A DNA stretch of 64,000 nt from Egaibacter sp046050465 (GTDB lineage Bacteria > Pseudomonadota > Gammaproteobacteria > Burkholderiales > Burkholderiaceae_C), in contig JBJOPS010000061.1 in assembly GCA_046050465.1 (NCBI GenBank), positions 27,362-91,361 of the forward strand, read 5' to 3'. The first letter of the stretch is position 1; every line of letters begins with the position of its first letter. Below are positions 58,344-64,000 of the stretch, piece by piece. A program made the position numbers and the translations under genes. The notes under the pieces were generated by a model that saw only the letters and a program-made list of their open reading frames with translations, made no database searches and was not told where the DNA came from.

Positions 58344-60049
58344 GGCGAATATCCAGCCTTGCGTCGGAACAGATACAGGTTACCTTCGCGGTCTGCGGGA
58401 TGGCGAACTGTACTGTCAAGCAGCCAAAGCTTCATGTTGACGACAGTCGAAAGGCTGCCCAGGGCATCACGCTCGACAAACAACCATGGGCAGCGAGTTG
58501 CGGCCCCTGCGGGCTCCATCTTCAGCTGGCCGTAAAACTGCAACGCAGCGATGCGGTTCCTGTTCAAGCCATGAGCCGCTACACAGGATGGCGATTCGAC
58601 AATGGCGATGATGCGCTGAGCCAACGGTACGTCGCCGCGAACATAGTTCAGCAAAGGCATCCACAGGGTAGTGAGCAACAGCCAGCAAAGCACTGCTCCA
58701 CCAGCAGGCAATACGAGACTTTTCCAGATCGCTGCGCGATGCCGTCCCACACGCCATTTGACCAACCAGACCCAGGCGAAGGTAGCAAGCAGGGCAATGA
58801 CGAAAGGAGCAAAAGAAAAGCTGTGCTCAAAACCCGGCGCTAGGCGGGCCACGTTGGCTGCAGGTTGCTTGGGCATACCTGTCTGCATCGCGAGCCAGAT
58901 GATCCAGATGATGAGTGCGCAGCCTGAGAAGAACAGCAATGTGAACCAGTCGATCAGTGCTGACACGCTGCGCCCCAAGGTTGGGAGAGAGAACGCCGCC
59001 AGAGCAGCGAGAGCGGGCAAAGCCAGCAGGAGGGAGCGGTCGGTCGATGCCGTAGCGATGGTGGTGCCCACCGAAACTGCGACAAACCATAATGGCAAGC
59101 TGAGATGCAGACTCGGGTTCCTGCTCCCGAGCTGGCGCCGCCAACGCCAAAGCGTCCAGCAGATCAACGGCCAGGCTGGCCAGGTAAACCAGAGCAGCAA
59201 CCGACCAACACTTTTCCATTTGGTGACGCTCAGATCAGACAGTTCAATGCGCCAGTGCCACAGGTCCAACAGGGTAGCCAGCAAAGTAGCACTCGCCGTG
59301 AATATCACCATGCCTGCCACGCGGCACCGGGCGACAGATGGTTGGTCTGTCACCCTCCACTGATCGGCCCCGTAAGCCACGGCTCCCCCGACGCCAAAAA
59401 GAACAGCCATGGCAGGTGCGCCGGACAGGGACAGTCCGGCCAAACCGGTGGCGCCAGCTATCAGTGGCAATATGGTCCGATAGGGGAGTGCTGCAAAAGC
59501 AAAAAAACACAGAGATGTAAAACACAGTTGCGCCAGGGCAGGGGTTGTTTCATGGGAAAGTTGAGCCAATCCGAGGCAGGCAATAAAAGCCAGCAGGCCC
59601 CCATCTGCTAGGGCCCGGGCGTAGTCCGGCGGCGATGCCTCGCCTCCAAAAGCGAATGCCACCGGCTGTGCCGTGGGGTTTCTCGCCAGGTAATAGGTTG
59701 CGTACCAAGTTGCCAGCATGGCCATACCCAACATCACGCCAAAAGGTATGCGGACCGCAAAGTCAGGCGGTATTCCACTGGGAGCAAACCGCATTGCCCA
59801 GGCACCCAGCCAATAGGGCAACAGTGCATCCACTTCAGGGTTCAAGTCCATGAGTTTTGGAGAGAACCAGTCAGCACCGGCCTGCAACAGACCGGTCATG
59901 TATCCGAAAGCGGTGATGTCGGCATTGCGCCATGGCTCCCGACCTATGAATCCAGCCAGTACGTAGCTAATGGCCAGCAGCAGCAAAGCCGCGCGAGGCA
60001 GACGACGAACCGACCCTTGGGCAACGATGGCGGGTGTTGGGCGATTCAC
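58340..60049 (-). CDS. GT-C-like integral membrane glycosyltransferase (putative)
   Basis: A 569-residue membrane protein with about twelve hydrophobic segments. The first loop contains EPWRNADITAFGYM, an acidic site resembling the periplasmic loop of ArnT/PMT-type (GT-39) lipid-linked sugar transferases, followed later by a soluble C-terminal part of about 110 residues. The donor and acceptor are unknown. An LPS- or protein-modifying transferase is the best guess from topology. Proteins of this kind are common in Burkholderiales. No sugar-synthesis genes are adjacent. Confidence 0.65.
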   Translation of the reverse strand: MNRPTPAIVAQGSVRRLPRAALLLLAISYVLAGFIGREPWRNADITAFGYMTGLLQAGADWFSPKLMDLNPEVDALLPYWLGAWAMRFAPSGIPPDFAVRIPFGVMLGMAMLATWYATYYLARNPTAQPVAFAFGGEASPPDYARALADGGLLAFIACLGLAQLSHETTPALAQLCFTSLCFFAFAALPYRTILPLIAGATGLAGLSLSGAPAMAVLFGVGGAVAYGADQWRVTDQPSVARCRVAGMVIFTASATLLATLLDLWHWRIELSDLSVTKWKSVGRLLLWFTWPAWPLICWTLWRWRRQLGSRNPSLHLSLPLWFVAVSVGTTIATASTDRSLLLALPALAALAAFSLPTLGRSVSALIDWFTLLFFSGCALIIWIIWLAMQTGMPKQPAANVARLAPGFEHSFSFAPFVIALLATFAWVWLVKWRVGRHRAAIWKSLVLPAGGAVLCWLLLTTLWMPLLNYVRGDVPLAQRIIAIVESPSCVAAHGLNRNRIAALQFYGQLKMEPAGAATRCPWLFVERDALGSLSTVVNMKLWLLDSTVRHPADREGNLYLFRRKAGYSP

Positions 60050-60072
60050 GGGGAGGTTGGACTGCAGTGAAG

Positions 60073-60103
60073 CAAAAAAAAGCAGCTCGGTATCCCCGGC
60101 TGC
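60073..60103 (-). terminator. Intrinsic terminator after rpmE2
   Basis: On the minus strand GCAGC-CGG-GGATA-CCG-A-GCTGC forms a hairpin followed by eight T. It lies about 30 bases after the L31 stop. Confidence 0.8.
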
Positions 60104-60129
60104 CTCTCTTGCCTGAATCAGGTGCCAGG

Positions 60130-60387
60130 TTACTTGGCTGCCACTTTGCCAAAACGGTTACGGAACTTTTCGACACGACCACCCATGTTGTCCACGGACT
60201 TTTGCGTGCCGGTGTAGAAAGGATGTGATTCGCTGGAGGTATCCAGCTTGTACAACGGCAACTCACGGCCGTCTTCCATCTTGATCATTTCCTTGGTGTT
60301 CGCGCACGAACGGGTCACAAACTTGAAGTTGTTGGACAAATCCACAAAACAAACTTCGCGGTAATTGGGGTGAATGCCTTCTTTCAT
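60130..60387 (-). CDS. rpmE2: 50S ribosomal protein L31 type B
   Basis: An 85-residue type B L31: KEGIHPNYREVCFVDLSNNF, SCANTKEM, SHPFYTGTQKSVDNMGGRVE. It has no CxxC zinc motifs, the hallmark of type B compared with the zinc-binding type A. Type B forms usually replace zinc-containing L31 when zinc is scarce. No Zur-like operator was recognised, and no type A copy is in the window. It is next to rho, as often in betaproteobacteria. Confidence 0.95.
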   Translation of the reverse strand: MKEGIHPNYREVCFVDLSNNFKFVTRSCANTKEMIKMEDGRELPLYKLDTSSESHPFYTGTQKSVDNMGGRVEKFRNRFGKVAAK

Positions 60388-60457
60388 GATTTCCCTAATG
60401 TGTCAGTTGCGGCAGCCAAGCCAGACCCTCTGGCGCACTTTCCGCGAAAAGTCCACC

Positions 60458-60463
60458 ATTATA
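60458..60463 (-). promoter_or_regulatory. Probable rpmE2 promoter (-10 box)
   Basis: A perfect TATAAT on the minus strand, about 70 bases upstream of the rpmE2 ATG. The matching -35 box is poor. Confidence 0.5.
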
Positions 60464-60553
60464 GCGTGGTAAATAGAGCAATGGATGATTTCGTCATGAA
60501 GACGGCTTACCCCACATCGCCGAGGGGTTGCCATGGGACAGCCGAATCTCCGC

Positions 60554-61816
60554 TTATCCACCCCGGCGCATCATGTCGAAGAACTCGCTGTTGGTCTTGG
60601 TGGCCTTCATTTGCTTGAGCACCATTTCCATGGCTTCGATTTCGTCCATGTTGTAGAGAAACTGGCGCAGGATACGTGTTTTTTGCAGGATTTCCGGCTG
60701 TAAGAGCAATTCTTCCCGGCGCGTGCCGCTGCGGTTGAGCTGGATCGAAGGGAAAACACGTTTTTCATATAAACGGCGATCCAGGTGGATTTCTGAGTTG
60801 CCAGTGCCCTTGAATTCTTCAAAAATCACTTCATCCATGCGGCTACCGGTATCGACTAATGCAGTGGCAATGATGGTGAGCGAGCCACCTTCTTCCACAT
60901 TGCGAGCGGCACCCAGAAAGCGCTTGGGGCGTTGCAGGGCATTCGCATCTACACCGCCTGTCAAGACCTTTCCGGAGGAGGGAACAACGTTGTTGTAGGC
61001 GCGTGCCAAGCGGGTGATGGAGTCCAACAAAATCACAACGTCTTTCTTCAGTTCAACCAGACGTTTGGCACGCTCTATGACCATTTCGGCCACGTGCACG
61101 TGACGTGCAGCGGGCTCATCAAATGTTGAAGCAATTACCTCGCCCTGCACGGTACGCTGCATTTCGGTTACTTCCTCGGGGCGCTCGTCGATGAGCAGGA
61201 CCATCAGATAGCTTTCCGGATAGTTGGCCGAGATGGCGTGGGCGATGTGCTGCATCATCACCGTTTTGCCGCTCTTGGGCTGGGCGACGATCAGGGCACG
61301 CTGGCCTTTGCCGATGGGGGCGATAATGTCGATCACGCGCCCGGTGATGTTCTCGTCACTCTTGATATCCTGCTCCAGGCGCATTTGTAGCTTGGGGAAC
61401 AAAGGCGTCAAGTTCTCGAACATGACCTTGTGCTTGTTGCTTTCGGGGGGGCCGCCGTTGACCTTGTCGAGCTTGTTGAGGGCAAAGTAGCGCTCCCCGT
61501 CCTTTGGGGTGCGGACTTCACCTTCAATCATGTCACCGGTGTGCAGATTGAAGCGGCGTACCTGGCTGGGGCTGATATAGATGTCGTCTGTAGACGCGGT
61601 ATAGCTGGTGTCCGGGCTGCGCAGGAAGCCAAAGCCATCTGGCAGAATTTCCAGCACACCGTCGGCAATGATCTGCTCGCCAGTGCGGGCACGCTTTTTG
61701 ATAATCGCGAACATCAGTTCCTGCTTGCGCATGCGACCAGTGTTTTCAATCTCAAGTTCTTCGGCTTGCTTGAGGACTTCTGACACGTGCAGTGCCTTGA
61801 GTTCGTTTAAATGCAT
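60554..61816 (-). CDS. rho: Transcription termination factor Rho
   Basis: A 420-residue Rho of standard length: N-terminal helical domain (HLNELKALHVSEVLKQAEEL), the RNA-binding cold-shock-like domain (DGFGFLRSPD, DIYISPSQVRRFNLHTGD), the ATPase Walker A AQPKSGKT, Walker B DVVILLDSITRLARAYN, and Q- and R-loop segments (GGVDANALQRPKRF). It is an RNA helicase that ends transcription at C-rich sites. A leader of about 145 bases precedes it. Confidence 0.98.
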   Translation of the reverse strand: MHLNELKALHVSEVLKQAEELEIENTGRMRKQELMFAIIKKRARTGEQIIADGVLEILPDGFGFLRSPDTSYTASTDDIYISPSQVRRFNLHTGDMIEGEVRTPKDGERYFALNKLDKVNGGPPESNKHKVMFENLTPLFPKLQMRLEQDIKSDENITGRVIDIIAPIGKGQRALIVAQPKSGKTVMMQHIAHAISANYPESYLMVLLIDERPEEVTEMQRTVQGEVIASTFDEPAARHVHVAEMVIERAKRLVELKKDVVILLDSITRLARAYNNVVPSSGKVLTGGVDANALQRPKRFLGAARNVEEGGSLTIIATALVDTGSRMDEVIFEEFKGTGNSEIHLDRRLYEKRVFPSIQLNRSGTRREELLLQPEILQKTRILRQFLYNMDEIEAMEMVLKQMKATKTNSEFFDMMRRGG

Positions 61817-62187
61817 GGAGGTGACCCCGTAGGGCAGTTGGCTGAAAATCGTAAAAGTGACGAAAATCAGGGGGATTTGGCAAGAGGCAAGACGGGGATC
61901 TTTGCCTCACAGTTCTAAACCGGAAACTCGAACTATTTCTCAGGTTGTAACCCGACGATCACCTTTGATTATGACAGGAAAAAAAGCGGTTGAAAAACCA
62001 TATTGCTGCTGCTTTGGGGCATTGAGGGCGGCAATGGGCAGTGGCTTGGTTAGAAAAGGTATTCCCCGCGACGGTGCGAGTTGAGAGTTGATCTGACGAA
62101 GCACAGTTTTGCCGAATTTCGCAGAAGTCGGGCTATGGAGTTGCGTGTTTTCTGATTTCTGGCCGGGTGAGGTATATCAGAAGCGCG
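61817..62187 (-). promoter_or_regulatory. Upstream region and leader of rho
   Basis: About 370 bases without a gene. On the minus strand TTTTCA (61991-61996) and CATAAT (61968-61973), 17 bases apart, form a plausible promoter, giving a leader of about 145 bases before the rho ATG. Such leaders are where Rho represses its own gene in other bacteria. The trxA gene often found upstream of rho is absent. Nothing else was recognised here. Confidence 0.45.
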
Positions 62188-62373
62188 CTAGCGGGCGAAA
62201 TAGCGCACCACAAATACCAGCAAAGTTCCCAGAACCATGAAAAATGCAATTTTTGCCAATGAGATACCCGGCTCGGGATGTGGTTTGGGGCGGTTCCCGA
62301 CTATCGGTCCCAAACCGGATGGGATCGTGTTGATTGGCCCCAGCAGGGAGGGTATCGTGGTGTCGTTTTCCAT
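62188..62373 (-). CDS. Small single-span membrane protein of unknown function
   Basis: A 61-residue protein. A Pro- and Gly-rich N-terminal part (PSLLGPINTIPSGLGPIVG) with an imperfect repeat of GPI is followed by one C-terminal hydrophobic helix (ISLAKIAFFMVLGTLLVFVV) and a short RYFAR end. AGGA lies 6 bases before ATG 62371-62373, which supports it as a gene. I do not recognise the family. Confidence 0.6.
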   Translation of the reverse strand: MENDTTIPSLLGPINTIPSGLGPIVGNRPKPHPEPGISLAKIAFFMVLGTLLVFVVRYFAR

Positions 62374-62453
62374 TGTCGTCCTGTTGTAGTCGGCCAGATC
62401 TTTGTCTGCGTATCGCAAATTCTAATGACTTACCCTGATGGCTGCAGCAATCT

Positions 62454-63710
62454 TCAAGCGGTTTCTACCAAATATTTCAGGGTGATTTCACCGGCATGCT
62501 TGCCACTGGCCAGACAGGTCGTCAGCAGATAGCCACCGGTTGGAGCCTCCCAATCCAGCATTTCACCGGCGCAAAAAACGCCCGGCAACACATTCAGCAT
62601 CAGACGGCCATTCATCGCCTCGAACGACACGCCGCCGGCGCTGCTGATAGCCTCTTCAATCGGACGGGCAGCATTTACACGAATGGGTAATGTCTTGATG
62701 AATCCAGCCAGTTTGGCCACATCGGAAAAGTCGGCCTTTGAAAGTACCTCGTACAGAATGGCTGCCTTGATGCCGTCAATACCCAGCCGGCTTTTGAGGT
62801 GGCTGGACAGCGAGCGTGATCCGCGGGGATGGGTCACCTCCGCCAGCACCCGCCCGGTCGAAAAATCGGGCAACAGGTCCAGATGAAACGTGGCGTCGCC
62901 TTTCGTGACGATGTCGTCGCGCAACAGGCTCGAAGCCGCATAGATCAGACTGCCTTCAACGCCGGTTGCCGTGGCCACGAATTCACCCCGGCGCTCAAAC
63001 CGCTGGCCTTGGGCGTTCGTGAATTGAATGGCGACCGATTTGAAGGGCTGGCCCGCAAAGCGGCTGCTGAAATGCTCGCTCCAGCCACCCGCCACGTCAA
63101 AGCCGCAGTTGGACGGTCGCAGTGGCGCCACCGCAACGCCGCGCGCGGCCAGCAGCGGCACCCAGGCGCCATCCGACCCCAGACGCGCCCAGCTGCCGCC
63201 GCCCAATGCCAGCACCACGGCGTCTGCCTGCGCCGTGACCTCACCACCTGGCGTTTCAAATTTCAACTGCGTGCCTGCTACGTCATCAGACTGCCAGCCC
63301 GTCCAGCGGTGCCGCATGTGAAAGCGCACGCCCTGCCCGGTTTCGGGATGCCGCAAGCGGTGCAGCCACGCGCGAAGCAAGGGTGCGGCTTTCATGTCTG
63401 TGGGGAACACGCGCCCGGACGTGCCCACAAAGGTGTCCACGCCCAGCGTCTTCGCCCAGTCACGAACCTGCGTGGCGCCAAAGGTCACCAGCAACGGTTC
63501 GATCTGCTCGCGCCGGGCGCCAAAACGGGTTATAAAAATATCGGCAGGTTCGGAATGGGTCAGGTTCAAACCACCCTTGCCAGCCAGCAAAAACTTGCGG
63601 CCTACCGAGGGCATGGCGTCATACACATCGACGGACACACCCGCGCTGCAGAGCACATCGGCCGCCATCAAACCAGCGGGGCCACCGCCCACCACAATCA
63701 CTTTTTTCAT
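62454..63710 (-). CDS. HI0933/YhiN-family FAD-dependent oxidoreductase
   Basis: A 418-residue flavoprotein. N-terminal VVGGGPAGLMAADVLCSAG, the family motif VGRKFLLAGKGGLNLTHSE, a middle insertion domain, and the C-terminal FAD segment PGVFCAGEMLDWEAPTGGYLL shown by its core GVFCAGEMLDWEAPTGGY. The physiological substrate of this family (YhiN, BaiN-like) is mostly unknown. The protein fits the shorter TIGR03862-type subgroup. It is 35 bases from the C-terminal end of the AddA-like gene upstream. Confidence 0.9.
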   Translation of the reverse strand: MKKVIVVGGGPAGLMAADVLCSAGVSVDVYDAMPSVGRKFLLAGKGGLNLTHSEPADIFITRFGARREQIEPLLVTFGATQVRDWAKTLGVDTFVGTSGRVFPTDMKAAPLLRAWLHRLRHPETGQGVRFHMRHRWTGWQSDDVAGTQLKFETPGGEVTAQADAVVLALGGGSWARLGSDGAWVPLLAARGVAVAPLRPSNCGFDVAGGWSEHFSSRFAGQPFKSVAIQFTNAQGQRFERRGEFVATATGVEGSLIYAASSLLRDDIVTKGDATFHLDLLPDFSTGRVLAEVTHPRGSRSLSSHLKSRLGIDGIKAAILYEVLSKADFSDVAKLAGFIKTLPIRVNAARPIEEAISSAGGVSFEAMNGRLMLNVLPGVFCAGEMLDWEAPTGGYLLTTCLASGKHAGEITLKYLVETA

Positions 63711-63745
63711 TCGTTTCCTGAACCGATATGTCTATTGCTTGTTTG

Positions 63746-64000
63746 TCACGCGGGCAGTTGCACCAGTTCGCCATGGCCCGTGAGGAACGCCGCCTTCACG
63801 GTGGCATCCGGGTAGATGGCCTGCACCGCATCGCGGTAGTTTTGCAGCTGGGCCACCAGCTCCGGCTCGTCCTGGGGGGCGTGGGCCGATTTGTAGTCCA
63901 GCACCCACCAGTCCAGCGTGTCCTTGCGTTGCACCAGGCGGTCCAGCCGCAGCGGCTCACCCTGGTACATCAACTCCACTTCATTCTCCTGCCAGCCGAC
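63746..64000 (-). CDS. C-terminal end of a UvrD/AddA-like helicase-nuclease (partial)
   Basis: Only the last 84 residues are in the window; the frame is open to the edge. They show the nuclease core of a RecB-type PD-(D/E)xK domain: RLDRLVQRKD, then WWVLDYKSA with catalytic Asp and Lys, and the QLQNYRDAV (QxxxY) motif. This is how AddA/RecB-like double-strand-break-repair nucleases end. Which subfamily cannot be decided from the fragment. Confidence 0.85.
   Translation of the reverse strand, partial: VGWQENEVELMYQGEPLRLDRLVQRKDTLDWWVLDYKSAHAPQDEPELVAQLQNYRDAVQAIYPDATVKAAFLTGHGELVQLPA

Noticed and set aside
1..64000. Prophage, integrated element or defence island
   Set aside because: No integrase, transposase, phage structural gene, restriction system or tRNA-associated att site was found. 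Only the PIN toxin-antitoxin pair at the left edge could belong to such a region.

Overview
The window comes from a betaproteobacterium, most likely a member of the Comamonadaceae (Rhodoferax/Polaromonas-like). The evidence is gene order and protein character: rpsB-tsf-pyrH-frr-uppS-cdsA-dxr-rseP-bamA-skp-lpxD-fabZ-lpxA-lpxB-rnhB in one run, an intracellular PHB depolymerase, zapA followed by 6S RNA, and a short interspersed repeat of a kind I associate with this family. Genus assignment is inference. Almost all of the window is chromosomal housekeeping DNA. No prophage, insertion sequence, CRISPR array, tRNA or rRNA was seen.

Layout. 1-1400: end of a toxin-antitoxin pair (PIN toxin), a VOC protein and a small unknown gene. 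1439-6094 (minus): RnfB-like ferredoxin, PHB depolymerase, a decayed nucleotidyltransferase, an aspartate/aromatic aminotransferase, 6S RNA, ZapA and a small coiled-coil protein. 6145-13581 (plus): a cobalamin riboswitch followed by a corrinoid uptake and salvage operon (btuB, a cytosolic-looking BtuF homologue, cobU, btuF, btuC, btuD, cobT). 13559-18328: nth, a PLP aminotransferase, dadA and an amidase. 18513-33581: translation factors, the isoprenoid/phospholipid/outer-membrane biogenesis run and the lipid A genes. 33737-38884: carA, a LysE-type exporter, carB. 38960-45477: greA, a small membrane protein, yhbY, rlmE-ftsH-folP-glmM. 45572-48533 (minus): an arsenic operon arsR - ATP-grasp-like gene - arsC - aquaglyceroporin. 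48953-58343: a truncated acyltransferase remnant, then the phosphate regulon (phoX, pstSCAB, phoU, phoB, phoR) with Pho boxes. 58340-64000 (minus): a GT-C-like membrane protein, L31 type B, Rho, a small membrane protein, a HI0933-type flavoprotein and the C-terminus of an AddA-like nuclease.

Two observations stand out. First, at least eleven copies of one ~50-55 bp repeat are scattered through the window. Eight lie within genes, and six of those sit in the same orientation and the same reading frame (phaZ, cobU, lpxB, the TrmH-family gene, a DUF4149-like gene, the aquaporin), so each adds a similar ~18-residue peptide. This resembles in principle the Rickettsia palindromic elements. Second, the ars operon carries a 447-residue protein that looks like a circularly permuted ATP-grasp ligase, with cysteine pairs at both ends (CxC and CxxC). 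It is not one of the ars genes I know.

The cobalamin genes form a coherent unit: riboswitch-controlled outer-membrane uptake, periplasmic capture, ABC import, then CobU and CobT for nucleotide-loop assembly. CobS and the phosphatase must lie elsewhere. The phosphate genes form a Pho-box-controlled regulon. Two genes (3599-3875 and 48953-49351) are remnants produced by deletions.
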